Positions 20,281 to 31,379 of a DNA stretch of 42,437 bases are shown one piece after another. The notes below the pieces were generated by a model. It did no database searches. It had not been told where the DNA came from and saw only the letters and a list, made by a program, of their open reading frames with translations. Where the stretch lies: NCBI GenBank assembly GCA_009885745.1, contig VFKC01000099.1, positions 1 to 42,437 of the forward strand. The letters run 5' to 3'. This stretch comes from Actinomycetota bacterium. GTDB taxonomy: Bacteria; Actinomycetota; Actinomycetes; S36-B12; UBA5976. The position numbers and the translations under genes are program-made. Each line of letters starts with the position of its first letter. Within the stretch, counting starts at the first letter, position 1.

Positions 20281-20294
20281 AAAAAGGATTATTT

Positions 20295-20954
20295 ATGGCT
20301 AAGAGATCTGCGGCGTTAGAGCTCGCAGTCCTTGGCGTGCTTTCAGCGAATCCACTACATGGCTACGAATTACGTAAACGCCTTATTTCAGTGCTTGGAT
20401 TATTCAGCACAATTTCCTACGGCGCCTTATATCCAACACTTAAGAGATTAGTTTCGCGCGGATTTTTAGTTGAACAAGATGAAAATCCAAGCGCTAAATA
20501 TCCAAAGCGAACTCGGATTGTCTATGCATTAACCGACCTTGGCCGATCACATTTCGAGACGCTAGTCGCTGATAGTGGCCCCACTGCTTGGGAAGATGAG
20601 TCCTTTGCGATTCACATGTCATTTTTCGGCCAAACGAAGGCTGCTACCCGAATCCACATTTTGCAAGGTCGTCGTAGTCGAGTTGAAGAGCGACTCGATT
20701 TACTACAAACCAACCTGGCAAAAGGGCGTGAGCGTCTAGATGCATACACCCTTGAACTGCAACAACATGGTCTTGATGCACTTGTTCGTGAAGTGCGCTG
20801 GCTCAATGAATTAATTTCCCGCGAAGAATCTGGCGGCATCAATGCCACTAGTTCCACTTCACCCACTGCTGTGCTGAATGGTTCAGTTGAGCAGAAGAAA
20901 CAAAATGAATACCAAATAAATAATTCACTAAATCTTCAGGAGGCTCCACAGTGA
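20295..20954 (+). CDS. PadR family transcriptional regulator
   Basis: [25 protein letters not shown]...[12 protein letters not shown] winged-helix; ATG at 20295 preceded by AAAGGA. Confidence 0.93.
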   Translation: MAKRSAALELAVLGVLSANPLHGYELRKRLISVLGLFSTISYGALYPTLKRLVSRGFLVEQDENPSAKYPKRTRIVYALTDLGRSHFETLVADSGPTAWEDESFAIHMSFFGQTKAATRIHILQGRRSRVEERLDLLQTNLAKGRERLDAYTLELQQHGLDALVREVRWLNELISREESGGINATSSTSPTAVLNGSVEQKKQNEYQINNSLNLQEAPQ

Positions 20955-22030
20955 ATCCAATTAGAGTAGCCATAGTGGGCGTAGGTAACTGCGCTTCCTC
21001 ACTAGTTCAAGGTGTGGAGTACTACAAGGATGCAGATCCAACCTCATCAGTACCTGGACTTATGCACGTTAACTTCGGCCAGTACCACATCAGTGATGTT
21101 CAGTTCGTTGCTGCATTTGATGTTGATTCCAAAAAAGTTGGCCAAGATCTTTCCGATGCGATCTTCGCGAGTGAAAACAACACCATAAAATTCTCAGACG
21201 TGCCACCAACTGGCATAACTGTTCAGCGTGGCCAGACCCTTGACGGTCTTGGTAAGTACTACCGCGAAATGGTAGTTGAGTCAGATGAGACTCCAGTTGA
21301 TGTTGTCCAGACGCTCAAGGATGCCAAGGTCGATGTTCTTGTTTGCTACCTACCCGTAGGTTCCGAGCAAGCAGCTAAGTTCTATGCGCAGTGCGCAATC
21401 GATGCTGGAGTTGGATTTGTTAACGCGCTTCCAGTATTCATTGCCAGCACAAAGGAATGGGCTGACAAGTTCACTGCGGCCGGTGTGCCAATCGTGGGCG
21501 ATGACATCAAGAGCCAGGTCGGTGCCACTATCACTCACCGTGTACTAGCGAAACTATTCGAAGACCGTGGTGTCATAGTTGATCGCACCTACCAACTTAA
21601 CGTTGGTGGAAACATGGACTTTAAGAACATGCTCGAGCGCGAACGTCTAGAGTCAAAGAAAATCTCAAAGACCCAATCTGTAACTTCACAGTTGCAGCAC
21701 GACCTAGGCGCACGCAATGTGCACATTGGCCCAAGTGACTATGTCGCATGGCTTGATGATCGTAAATGGGCATTCATCCGACTTGAGGGTCGTGCTTTCG
21801 GCGATGTTCCATTGAACTTGGAATACAAGCTTGAAGTTTGGGATTCACCGAACTCAGCTGGCGTAATCATCGATGCCATTCGTGCTTGCAAGATTGCTTT
21901 GGATCGTGGCGTAGGCGGACCGATTCTTTCGGCATCAAGTTACTTCATGAAGAGCCCACCAGTTCAGTATGACGATGCAAAATGTAAGCAAGAGGTCGAA
22001 GATTTCATCAACGATGTTGCAACTGTCTAA
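20951..22030 (+). CDS. ino1: Inositol-3-phosphate synthase
   Basis: [40 protein letters not shown] and [15 protein letters not shown] start with AGGAGG upstream, GTGA overlap with padR. Confidence 0.96.
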   Translation: MNPIRVAIVGVGNCASSLVQGVEYYKDADPTSSVPGLMHVNFGQYHISDVQFVAAFDVDSKKVGQDLSDAIFASENNTIKFSDVPPTGITVQRGQTLDGLGKYYREMVVESDETPVDVVQTLKDAKVDVLVCYLPVGSEQAAKFYAQCAIDAGVGFVNALPVFIASTKEWADKFTAAGVPIVGDDIKSQVGATITHRVLAKLFEDRGVIVDRTYQLNVGGNMDFKNMLERERLESKKISKTQSVTSQLQHDLGARNVHIGPSDYVAWLDDRKWAFIRLEGRAFGDVPLNLEYKLEVWDSPNSAGVIIDAIRACKIALDRGVGGPILSASSYFMKSPPVQYDDAKCKQEVEDFINDVATV

Positions 22031-22042
22031 TTGTTAGTTTTA

Positions 22043-22076
22043 CAAATGGGGCCATCGAATTCGGTGGCCCCATTTG
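22043..22076. terminator. Near-perfect palindrome / hairpin terminator after ino1
   Basis: CAAATGGGGCCA (22043-22054) / TGGCCCCATTTG (22065-22076), 12-bp stem. Confidence 0.65.
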
Positions 22077-22118
22077 CATGCTCAATGAGGAAACTTCGGC
22101 TTTACCGATAATCTCTAA

Positions 22119-23441
22119 GTGATGACAAAAGTGCGATTTATTGAAATCTTTCGTCCGGTAAATGCCAGGCGTCTTCTAATCACGCGCGTGCTTGGTCAAG
22201 GTGGCGATGGTTTGCTGCAAACGGCACTAGCCACATTCGTACTTTTTTCTCCGGCTCGCCAAGCAGACCCCATGAAAATAACCATGGTTTTTGCGCTGTT
22301 GCTGATGCCTTATTCATTGATCGGCCCATTTGTTGGTGTGTTTATTGACAAGTGGTCACGACGCAAAATTCTGATACGCGCTAATCTCATTCGTGTTGCT
22401 GCCATGGTTCTGATCGCATTGAGTGTGGCTGGGCACTCAGCCAATGGAGTTTTAGCGGTCTTAGTTTTAGTTTGTTTGGGGGTGAATCGATTCGCCCTTT
22501 CAACTCTTTCAGCTTCGTTACCCCACGTTGTCGAGAGAAACTTACTCGTTGCCGGCAATGCAATCTTTCCAACCATGGGAACGGGGGGTGCCTCACTCGC
22601 GGCAGCAACCGGATTAGGTTTACAACATCTTTTTGGTAACACCGATGCCGTTAATGCTTCCTTGATTTTGCTAGCAGGGGGGCTAACCCTAGGAGCCTCA
22701 AGCATTGCCAGCAAAATATCGCCGAGCAACATCTTGGGTCCCGATCAAGATAATCACGAGGTACGTGATGAATTCCGTAATCTTTTCGTTGGTTTCGTAC
22801 GCGGTGGAAAAATAATTATCTCTACTCCTCGAGTGCTGCTAAGTGTTGGAAGTGTAACAATCCTGCGCTGCGCCTTTGGGGGAATTACTATGCAGACCCT
22901 GCTGCTTTCGCGCCAAGTGTGGAACAGCCAAAGCGCTACCAGCGCTGCATTGCGAGACTTTGGCATCATCGCTGCTCTAGCCGCTGTGGGTTCGTTCTGT
23001 GGAGCATTCACAACCGGTGCCCTCTTGCAAAAACAAAAGGAAGTTCTATCTGATTCCGCTCAAAATCAACGAATAATACTCTTGCGGATAACACTTGGGG
23101 TGAGTGTTAGTGCTGGTATTTTCTGTTCTGCTGGATTTTATTTTGGTACTCACATTTGGATGTACCTGGCAGCGTTCAACATTGGGCTATTGAGTCAGTT
23201 AGTTAAAGTAAATGCCGATACTGCAATCCAGCAAGAAGTAGATGATCTGCATCGAGGACGAGTATTCGCAATCTTTGACATGCTCATAAATTTCGCAGTT
23301 GTTTTCGGGGTTGCGATATTCGGAGTTCTGGGCAGTGCGCCGACCCAATCCGTCTTGAGCACATTTGTTATCGGTGCGCTGCTCGGCGCCACGGCTTGGC
23401 TGATTTTCAAAATTCTGCGACTAACACCCAAAGCGGATTAA
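22119..23441 (+). CDS. MFS transporter
   Basis: About 12 TM segments, PYSLIGPFVGVFIDKWSRRKILI motif. Confidence 0.85.
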   Translation: MMTKVRFIEIFRPVNARRLLITRVLGQGGDGLLQTALATFVLFSPARQADPMKITMVFALLLMPYSLIGPFVGVFIDKWSRRKILIRANLIRVAAMVLIALSVAGHSANGVLAVLVLVCLGVNRFALSTLSASLPHVVERNLLVAGNAIFPTMGTGGASLAAATGLGLQHLFGNTDAVNASLILLAGGLTLGASSIASKISPSNILGPDQDNHEVRDEFRNLFVGFVRGGKIIISTPRVLLSVGSVTILRCAFGGITMQTLLLSRQVWNSQSATSAALRDFGIIAALAAVGSFCGAFTTGALLQKQKEVLSDSAQNQRIILLRITLGVSVSAGIFCSAGFYFGTHIWMYLAAFNIGLLSQLVKVNADTAIQQEVDDLHRGRVFAIFDMLINFAVVFGVAIFGVLGSAPTQSVLSTFVIGALLGATAWLIFKILRLTPKAD

Positions 23442-24883
23442 TCCGATTGCGAATTCCACCATTTTTTCAAGTAATCGACTGCTTGATCGTATGACATAGG
23501 ACCTTCATCTAATCGCACATCAAGCATGTACTTGTACGCTTTGCCGACCATAGGGCCTGCTGGCAACGCTAAAATTTCCATGATTTGGTTGCCGTCGAGA
23601 TCTGGTCGAATTGAGTTCAATTCCTCTTGGCTGGCTAAAACTACAATTCGCTCTTCTAACTCATCATAAGTTGCCGCCAAAATCATGGCTCGACGTTGAT
23701 TACGAGTTGTGCAATCTGCCCTTGTTAGTTTGTGTAGACGTACTAACTGGTCACCTGCATCACGCACATATCGGCGAACTGCGGCATCGGTCCATTGACC
23801 TTGACCGTAGCCATGGAACCGCAAATGCAACTCAATCAGTTGAGTGACTTCATCAACAACCACACCTGGGTAGCGCAGAGCCATCAACCTTTTACGGGCG
23901 ATCTTTGCACCAACAACTTCGTGGTGATGGAAACTCACGCCACCGCCTTGTTCAAAGCGTCTCGTTTTTGGTTTGCCGATGTCATGCAAAAGAGCCGCAA
24001 GACGCAACACCAAATCAGGTTCCATAACTGGCAGGTGGGTAGATTCCAATTCAATTGCTTGCTTTAGAACGATAAGGCTGTGCTCGTATACATCCTTATG
24101 GCGATGGTGCTCATCAATCTCCAACTGCAACGCCGGCAGCTCAGGCAAAATCCGATCTGCAATTTTAGTTCCTTCAAGAATTTCTAATCCCAATAGCGGG
24201 AATTGACCCATGAGTAACTTATTCAACTCATCACGAACACGCTCGGCTGAAACTATGTCAATGCGATCTGCCATCTCGGTTGCTGCAATGACTACATCAG
24301 CAACTAGTGAGAAGCCCAACTGGCTAGCGAATCTGGCCGCACGCATCATCCGGAGTGGGTCATCCGAAAAGGAGAGTTCAGCCGCGCGTGGGGTCTTAAT
24401 TACCTTTTTAAGTAAATCGTTGATTCCGCCAAATGGGTCCACAAACTCTAGTTGTGGCAACCGAACAGCCATGGCATTAATCGTGAAATCACGTCGGACT
24501 AAATCCTCATTTAAGTCTGTGCCGAAAGCCACCTGTGGTTTGCGACTATCTTCCTCATATTTTTCCGCGCGATAGGTTGTGATTTCCATTTCGGTGTCAC
24601 CGAGGCGAACGCCTACAGTCCCGAACTCAATTCCGACATCCCAAACACTATCGGCCCAAGGTTTTACCAGCGCGATAATCTCTTCAGGGGTCGCATTAGT
24701 AGTGAAATCAAGGTCACAAATAGTTCGGCCAAGTAAAAGATCGCGCACTGGTCCGCCGACGATTGCGAATTCAAATCCGGCCGACTCGAACTTGGTCGCG
24801 ACGCTCAATACATCAGTCATCTCACGCAAAGCAGACATTACGACATGAGTAGCGATGGATTCTGGGCTTGGTTTTTCATTCAT
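23438..24883 (-). CDS. pcnA: CCA tRNA nucleotidyltransferase with HD domain
   Basis: FAIVGGPVRDLLLGRTICDLDFTTNA, RRDFTINAMA, DDPLRMMRAARFASQLGF and LLHDIGKP. Confidence 0.95.
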   Translation of the reverse strand: MNEKPSPESIATHVVMSALREMTDVLSVATKFESAGFEFAIVGGPVRDLLLGRTICDLDFTTNATPEEIIALVKPWADSVWDVGIEFGTVGVRLGDTEMEITTYRAEKYEEDSRKPQVAFGTDLNEDLVRRDFTINAMAVRLPQLEFVDPFGGINDLLKKVIKTPRAAELSFSDDPLRMMRAARFASQLGFSLVADVVIAATEMADRIDIVSAERVRDELNKLLMGQFPLLGLEILEGTKIADRILPELPALQLEIDEHHRHKDVYEHSLIVLKQAIELESTHLPVMEPDLVLRLAALLHDIGKPKTRRFEQGGGVSFHHHEVVGAKIARKRLMALRYPGVVVDEVTQLIELHLRFHGYGQGQWTDAAVRRYVRDAGDQLVRLHKLTRADCTTRNQRRAMILAATYDELEERIVVLASQEELNSIRPDLDGNQIMEILALPAGPMVGKAYKYMLDVRLDEGPMSYDQAVDYLKKWWNSQSD

Positions 24884-24943
24884 GACTTTCCTAGCCTAGA
24901 TGTAATAACAGGAACTGCGTGGTTGCCCAAGTATTCTTAGTAA

Positions 24944-26896
24944 GTGGCTTACTTAAAATCGGCAAAGACTAAAGGTTGCGTAGCCATAGCTTTGCTGTTT
25001 TTTGTGTCGATATTTTGCGGTCCAGCAGTTGCCGCTGTGGCAAACCCGAAATATAACTCGGCTCAATTGGTAATTACCGATTTTAGTGTCGTTAAGTCAT
25101 CTGCGGCCAAACATATAGTGACTATTACGGGTTCAATGACCAACAGTAGTGAACAAGAATTGAAAAATGTTGTAATCCAACTTGCCACTAACGGCCCGAT
25201 AACAAGCCGAGATGAACTCGCCGATGTGCGAAGTGAGCCAACGGGCATTAGGGGCTTTGCCCAGCCCGAGATACGAGACTCGATAAAGATTATTGCTCCT
25301 GGGAAAACTGCGAAATGGAAATTGCGATTTTCAGGTGAGAAAATTCTGGGTCTTAATGCTCAAGGTGTTTTTGAATTTGGGGTAAGCGCCGCCACCACAG
25401 CAAATGTTTTTAGAGCATCAATAACTGCGCCGTGGACTTATGGGACAAAGCTCTCCGCTAAGACGAGAGTCGCGTTAGTCATCCCGGTGACCGCATTAAC
25501 TGACAAGTCCCCATATGAATCGAAAAAGACTAAACCGAGCGATGTCAAAAAGCTTTCTAGACTAAACGGCCTAACTGCCACGAACGAATACCAGAAAATC
25601 AGTTGGATAGTTGATCCCGCTTTACCCCATTGGGCTGCCTCTTTTGCAGAGTCATCACTATCTTCAGAAAGTGCCATTCTGATTAAGCGGCTGAACAAGA
25701 TTGCAAAATTTTCTAATCTCTCGCCGTATGCACATGCCAATCTTGCTGGATTAGTAGGTAGTCACAGGCGCAATGAAGTAGCACAAATTATTAAGTATGG
25801 TTCTCAACAATGGCCAGTTGGTTCAAGTATCTACAAGAACTCAGATGGAACATTAACTAATCAAACTGCCACAGTTTTAGGCACTAATGCAGTTACGCCC
25901 CTGGTTTCCAACACCTTTGTGCACGCGGACGATAATTTCACTACTGACGCTCGAGTCCGGATTTTCCAACAAAAGTCACTGGTCTTTGATGCCAGTGCAT
26001 CAGCGTGCCTCAGCAATGTCGCGGGAACAAAATCAGCACTTGCCCAGCGAATGTGTTTAGCCAGCGAACTTGCCATGATGAGTTTTGAATCTGCGGATAC
26101 GGCTCGTTCGGTAATTGTGCTAGCGCCCGCACAATGGAAAATAGGCGACAAAGATCTTTCAGTTCTGGTAAACACAATCGCAAATTCCAATTGGGCAAAA
26201 TTGGTATCTACTAACAGTCTGCTGGATTCTCAATTCACCCAGGATGTATACCCAGTTGGCACAGCAACTACGGAGAAGGTTTCACCACGCAATATTCGCC
26301 AAGCAACTTTGCTGGCGAAATCCAGTGAGATTTCCAATTCAATAATCAGCAACACTGCATGGGTTCGCAACACTAGATTCGCTCGATTTGTTGGCTACAG
26401 CGATCTGTGGCCAACAAACAAAGATGCTTTCTCTTTTCTGCATAGCCAACTCAAGGCCAACAGAACGATCATAAATTCCATCACAATTCAGGCTTCTGAC
26501 CGAATAACAATTGCAGCTGACCAAGCACAAATCCCAATCACTGTTGTGAACTCGAGTAATCATGCCGTACAGGTACGTGTGCGAGTTACGCCCGACCAGC
26601 CCATTCGATTACAAGCAACACAGCTTGCTTCTCAACTGGTTCCCGTTGGCGCTCGAGTGACTTTTGCAATCCCAATAACCCTGAGTGGAACTGGAACGAT
26701 CGGCGTAATCTCGGCCTTGGAAACGCCAGATGGAGTAACTTTTGGCAAACAGAAGAGGATTGAAATCTCGTCAACTGCTTATCGACAAGTCGCCGGAATT
26801 CTTGTCAAGCTGGCCTTCGGCTTACTGTTAATTTTAGCGCTCAGCAACTTTGTAAAACGACGTAAGTTGGCAAAGAATCCAGAGAGCACGAACTGA
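24944..26896 (+). CDS. DUF6049-like secreted/membrane-anchored protein
   Basis: N-terminal signal peptide, C-terminal TM plus basic tail; position between pcnA and murJ matches DUF6049 genes in actinobacteria; GTG start. Confidence 0.7.
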   Translation: MAYLKSAKTKGCVAIALLFFVSIFCGPAVAAVANPKYNSAQLVITDFSVVKSSAAKHIVTITGSMTNSSEQELKNVVIQLATNGPITSRDELADVRSEPTGIRGFAQPEIRDSIKIIAPGKTAKWKLRFSGEKILGLNAQGVFEFGVSAATTANVFRASITAPWTYGTKLSAKTRVALVIPVTALTDKSPYESKKTKPSDVKKLSRLNGLTATNEYQKISWIVDPALPHWAASFAESSLSSESAILIKRLNKIAKFSNLSPYAHANLAGLVGSHRRNEVAQIIKYGSQQWPVGSSIYKNSDGTLTNQTATVLGTNAVTPLVSNTFVHADDNFTTDARVRIFQQKSLVFDASASACLSNVAGTKSALAQRMCLASELAMMSFESADTARSVIVLAPAQWKIGDKDLSVLVNTIANSNWAKLVSTNSLLDSQFTQDVYPVGTATTEKVSPRNIRQATLLAKSSEISNSIISNTAWVRNTRFARFVGYSDLWPTNKDAFSFLHSQLKANRTIINSITIQASDRITIAADQAQIPITVVNSSNHAVQVRVRVTPDQPIRLQATQLASQLVPVGARVTFAIPITLSGTGTIGVISALETPDGVTFGKQKRIEISSTAYRQVAGILVKLAFGLLLILALSNFVKRRKLAKNPESTN

Positions 26897-28518
26897 TGAA
26901 AGTGAGATTCGGACAAACTTCAGGAATGGCGGTTGGGACTCTCGCGAGTCGAATTACCGGTGTGCTGCGCGACGTAGCACTAGTGGCAGCCATTGGTACA
27001 GCAGTTTTTTCCGATGGATATTCCGTAGCTAACAGCATCCCAAATATTATTTATATTCTTATCGCGGGCGGAGCCATAAACTCAGTCTTTATCCCAGCCT
27101 TGGTCAGACGGATGCAAGATGACGAAGATAATGGGCAAATCTTTGCAAATCGCCTAATAACCCTTATTGGTATTTTGCTCATTGGAATTGTTGCACTAAC
27201 TATTATTTTTGCTCCGCTAATTATTCGGCTCTACGCAACAGCGGCCTGGAGTAGCTCAGAATTACATGCAGCCACAATCTTTGCGTACTGGTGCCTTCCA
27301 CAAATATTTTTTTACGGTGTTTACACCTTGGTTTCTCAAGTACTGAATGCGCGCAACATTTTTGCTTTGCCAATGTTTGCACCTATCTTCAATAACCTGA
27401 TCGTGATTGCAACCGCACTCGGATTTATGGCCATTTCTAATGGGGTGCCCGATGCGCAAAGTGTTAATCCAAGGGAACTTAATCTGTTAGGTGCTGGCAC
27501 ATTGTTGGGGATTGCTGTGCAAGCGGTTTTATTGATGCCGGCACTGCGAAAGTCCGGCTTTCACTACAAGCCGCGTTTTGATTTTCGTGGATCCGGCTTG
27601 ATGAAAATGGGTGACTTAGCCGTCTGGACTTTTGGCTTTGTCATGATTAACCAGATTTCATTCCTGATTATTTCTAACCTGACCACTTATGCGAATGTTC
27701 TGGCCAACAACGCAGGAGCCACCGCAATAGGCTTCACTTCATACCAAAAAGGCCAATTAATGATGATGCTGCCACATGCAATCATCACCGTTTCTCTCAT
27801 CACCGCATTGCTGCCCCGGCTCAGCAAAAATGCACACATCAGGGATGACCAGGCTTTTGGCGCGCAATTAACAAGCACGGTCCGACTCGTTGCTGCGTTC
27901 ATAATTCCGTGTGCTGGGCTGTTAGCGATAACTGGGCCGACGGTAGGCATCTTGCTCTATGGACATGGCGCAGCATCAGTGGCCGAGGGTGCTTCAGTTG
28001 GATTAATCGCTTCTGTTTTTGCTTTAGGCCTGCCGGCATTTTCGGTCTTCTACACGCTATTGCGCAGTTACTACGCTCGAGAAGACACCCGCACGCCATT
28101 CCTAATCAATCTTGGATTTAATGCAATTCATATTTCAATTGCTCTCTTGTTTTTCTACCGAGTAGATTCGCAATATAAAGTGGCTTCCATCGCGCTGGCA
28201 TACTCGATCGCCTACACAATTGTTTGCGCAATAACCTGGCGTCGGGTCTGTGCTGATGTCCCAGCTCTGGGGGCTAAACGTAATGTCCAAATGATTGCTC
28301 GAGTGCTTTTCGCCACGCTAGTTTCTTGTCTAGCAACTTGTGCAATTCACGCATTTATTTTTCAAAGTTACACGGTTGGAAATCTCAACGGGTCAATAGC
28401 CAGAATACTTTTTGACACTTTAACTTTTGTCTTAGGTTTTGCGACACTCGCAAAGTTGATTCGGGTCGAAGAAGTCAATGATGCAATTTCCCAAACGTGG
28501 CGGAGATTCGCAAAATAA
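26896..28518 (+). CDS. murJ: MurJ/MviN lipid II flippase
   Basis: TLASRITGVLRDVALVAAIG, IYILIAGGAINSVFIPALVRRM and about 14 TM segments. Confidence 0.94.
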   Translation: MKVRFGQTSGMAVGTLASRITGVLRDVALVAAIGTAVFSDGYSVANSIPNIIYILIAGGAINSVFIPALVRRMQDDEDNGQIFANRLITLIGILLIGIVALTIIFAPLIIRLYATAAWSSSELHAATIFAYWCLPQIFFYGVYTLVSQVLNARNIFALPMFAPIFNNLIVIATALGFMAISNGVPDAQSVNPRELNLLGAGTLLGIAVQAVLLMPALRKSGFHYKPRFDFRGSGLMKMGDLAVWTFGFVMINQISFLIISNLTTYANVLANNAGATAIGFTSYQKGQLMMMLPHAIITVSLITALLPRLSKNAHIRDDQAFGAQLTSTVRLVAAFIIPCAGLLAITGPTVGILLYGHGAASVAEGASVGLIASVFALGLPAFSVFYTLLRSYYAREDTRTPFLINLGFNAIHISIALLFFYRVDSQYKVASIALAYSIAYTIVCAITWRRVCADVPALGAKRNVQMIARVLFATLVSCLATCAIHAFIFQSYTVGNLNGSIARILFDTLTFVLGFATLAKLIRVEEVNDAISQTWRRFAK

Positions 28519-28528
28519 CATTGGCAAC

Positions 28529-29980
28529 ATGGGTGATACTAATACTCGCTGCTTTGCTCAGCGTTACGAGTTGGACATCCAAATTGATGATTATCTGGGT
28601 GCCAAGGTATGGCGGGCATACGATTCCAAACTTGAAATCCCCGTCACTGTGCTTTTGTTGCCTGACGATGATTCAAGATCAGAACACCTAATTAATAGCT
28701 GTCTTGAGGCCGCAGAGTTGGAGTCGCCAAATGTGGTGGCTATAAACAACGTGATTCAGCATAATTTTGTAGCAGGCTTTGACGACGGCTCGCAAGATCA
28801 TAGTTTTGTGGGCATCGTTAGCGAGGAAGTTTCTGGACAGAATCTCACGGAATTATTAGCTAGAACTCGTGATGAATTTTCATTGATTGAAACACTCAAC
28901 TACGCAAACGAGTTAGCGCATGTCCTGCAATCGACGCACTCTCAAGGAGTCACACATGGCCACTTAAGGACTAGCGATGTCCTTATTACCGATTCTCATA
29001 CCTTGCGGTTGGCTGGTTTTGGAATTTGTGAGTCGTTGGTTCTTGAAAATCGTGATGCTGATGTTTTTGATGACATCAGAGATTTTGGTCTAGTCACATT
29101 TGAGTTGCTAACTTGCGTCAAACCATTTGCTGATTGTGATGTTCGCTGTCTTGAAGAAGATTTGCGACCGAGTATGGTTCGCAGAGACATCCAAATCGAC
29201 ATTGATGAGTTTTTTGCTTGTACCCAAAATGGGACATACGCCAGCATGTCTCAAGTCGTTGAGGACTTAGATTCGTTGGTCGCTAGGTACAAAGGCTTTA
29301 AGGTTATTGAGCCGCAACACATTATTATTCAAAATGCCAATTTGGTTGGTGCATTTCTGACCAAAACAAAGTTGCGAGCCGTCACTGCCTGTCTTTTGAT
29401 CTTGCTTGGGTTCGGGGCTTTGAGTTTGATAATGCTAACCGCAAGCTTTGGTACCAGAGCTGTTCCCAGCGCTATGTTGCCCAGTGATTTTGCTGGACCA
29501 ACACCCTCATTCACAAATTCCGGGTTCCCAGTTGCTGCCTCAAAGTACTTCTACCCGTCAACCATTTCTGACTATGACCCGCTAGGAGATGGGCAAGAAA
29601 ATCCAAATCTCGCACGATTAGCCATCGATGGGAATCTTAAGAGTACCTGGCGCACTGAGCACTATAAAGAGATTAACCTTGCAGGCAAAGCTGGAGTCGG
29701 GCTCCTTGTTGATCTCGGAAAAACCCTAAAACCAAATGCACTTTTCATACATTTCTACACCCCTGGACATAACGCCAAATTGTTCCTGAGCAACAGCGCG
29801 AATGTCGAGGTCGCCGGCGTAAAGCCGTATGGACAGGTGTTTAAGAGCGCGAAACTCAAAATTTTTATGAATGTAAATGCACAATCAGGTAGATACTTAC
29901 TTATTTGGTTAACGCGTTTACCTAAGGGCACGGATGGGAATTTTGTCGGGGGAGTGAATGAAATACAGGTTCGGTTGTGA
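28529..29980 (+). CDS. Membrane pseudokinase with C-terminal discoidin-like extracellular domain
   Basis: Kinase-like fold HGHLRTSDVLITDSHTLRLAGFGI (HRD->HGH, DFG->GFG), one TM, then LAIDGNLKSTWRTE... discoidin-like domain; directly downstream of murJ. Confidence 0.75.
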   Translation: MGDTNTRCFAQRYELDIQIDDYLGAKVWRAYDSKLEIPVTVLLLPDDDSRSEHLINSCLEAAELESPNVVAINNVIQHNFVAGFDDGSQDHSFVGIVSEEVSGQNLTELLARTRDEFSLIETLNYANELAHVLQSTHSQGVTHGHLRTSDVLITDSHTLRLAGFGICESLVLENRDADVFDDIRDFGLVTFELLTCVKPFADCDVRCLEEDLRPSMVRRDIQIDIDEFFACTQNGTYASMSQVVEDLDSLVARYKGFKVIEPQHIIIQNANLVGAFLTKTKLRAVTACLLILLGFGALSLIMLTASFGTRAVPSAMLPSDFAGPTPSFTNSGFPVAASKYFYPSTISDYDPLGDGQENPNLARLAIDGNLKSTWRTEHYKEINLAGKAGVGLLVDLGKTLKPNALFIHFYTPGHNAKLFLSNSANVEVAGVKPYGQVFKSAKLKIFMNVNAQSGRYLLIWLTRLPKGTDGNFVGGVNEIQVRL

Positions 29981-30039
29981 GAGTTACTAATTAACTCCAC
30001 TAAACTCATATCATCCTGTAGCAAAGTTAAGGAATTCTC

Positions 30040-30972
30040 ATGTCTGAAGAGATTCAAGATGTAATCATTATTGGCTCTGGTCCAGCTGGTTACACCGCGG
30101 CTATCTACGCTGCGCGCGCCCAATTGAATCCAATCATATTTGAAGGTGCAGTCACTGCCGGTGGTGCTTTAATGAACACCACTGAAGTAGAGAACTTCCC
30201 AGGCTTCCCTGAAGGGATTATGGGTCCGGCACTTATGGAATCGATGCGTGCGCAAGCCGAAAGATTCGGGGCGAATCTCATTACAGATGATGTGACTGCG
30301 ACAGATTTAGTGAGTGAAATAAAGATAGTCACAGATAGTGAAGGAAATGTCTATCGGGCACGCTCGGTTATTTTGGCCACCGGCTCGGGTTATCGCGAGT
30401 TGGGTCTAGAAAATGAAAAGCGTCTTTCGGGACATGGTGTCTCTTGGTGCGCCACCTGCGATGGTTTCTTCTTCCGTGATCAAGATATTGCAGTTGTTGG
30501 GGGTGGCGACTCTGCTGTGGAAGAGGCAACATTCTTAACGCGCTTTGCCCGCTCGGTGACAATGATTCACCGTCGTGATGAATTGCGGGCAAGCAAGATC
30601 ATGATTGAACGCGCGCTGAAGGATCCCAAGATTAAGTTTGCTTGGAACAGCGAAGTAATTGATTTGCATGGCGATCCAAAGCTCACGAGTGCCACGTTGC
30701 GTGACACAGTTACCGGCGCAACAAGCGAGTTAGCGGTCACTGGGCTATTTGTGGCAATCGGTCATGATCCACGTTCTTCGCTGTTTGTGGGTCAAATCGA
30801 CCTTGATAGTGCAGGTTATGTTCTAACCGCCCCACAAAGCACTGCCACAAATATTGCTGGCGTCTTTGCCTGTGGAGATTTGGTCGATCACACCTACCGT
30901 CAGGCAATCACTGCAGCAGGTTCGGGTTGTGCTGCTGCCCTTGATTCAGAACGATTCTTATCTAGTCTTTAA
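30040..30972 (+). CDS. trxB: Thioredoxin-disulfide reductase
   Basis: [36 protein letters not shown] and [24 protein letters not shown]. Confidence 0.97.
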   Translation: MSEEIQDVIIIGSGPAGYTAAIYAARAQLNPIIFEGAVTAGGALMNTTEVENFPGFPEGIMGPALMESMRAQAERFGANLITDDVTATDLVSEIKIVTDSEGNVYRARSVILATGSGYRELGLENEKRLSGHGVSWCATCDGFFFRDQDIAVVGGGDSAVEEATFLTRFARSVTMIHRRDELRASKIMIERALKDPKIKFAWNSEVIDLHGDPKLTSATLRDTVTGATSELAVTGLFVAIGHDPRSSLFVGQIDLDSAGYVLTAPQSTATNIAGVFACGDLVDHTYRQAITAAGSGCAAALDSERFLSSL

Positions 30973-31047
30973 GTGCATTAACCAATAGGCGCAAAGCCTT
31001 TTATTCAATCTATCTATGCTTTAATAGCAACTAACTAAGGAGAACCA

Positions 31048-31371
31048 ATGGGCGCAACAATTGAAGTTACTGATGAGAACTTTCAAGAATTAGTTCTAAA
31101 TAGCACTAAGCCAGTTTTGGTTGATTTCTGGGCTGAATGGTGTGGACCATGCAAGATGATTGCTCCAATTCTTGATGAAATTGCCTCCACTCATGGTGAT
31201 AATTTGATCATTGCAAAATTAAATGTTGACGAGAATCCGGCAACCGCTGCAAACTTTGGGGTGACATCCATTCCCACAATGAATGTGTACTCAGGTGGCG
31301 AAATTGTGAAGCAAATCATCGGGGCAAAGCCAAAGGCTGGCCTACTCGCTGACCTCGCAGAATATTTGTAA
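31048..31371 (+). CDS. trxA: Thioredoxin
   Basis: VDFWAEWCGPCKMIAPILDE. Confidence 0.97.
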   Translation: MGATIEVTDENFQELVLNSTKPVLVDFWAEWCGPCKMIAPILDEIASTHGDNLIIAKLNVDENPATAANFGVTSIPTMNVYSGGEIVKQIIGAKPKAGLLADLAEYL

Positions 31372-31379
31372 GAAAATAC

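Noticed and set aside
30991-31017. Small AGGC-GCAAA-GCCT hairpin with TTTTATT between trxB and trxA
   Set aside because: Stem of only 4-5 bp; too weak to call a terminator confidently.
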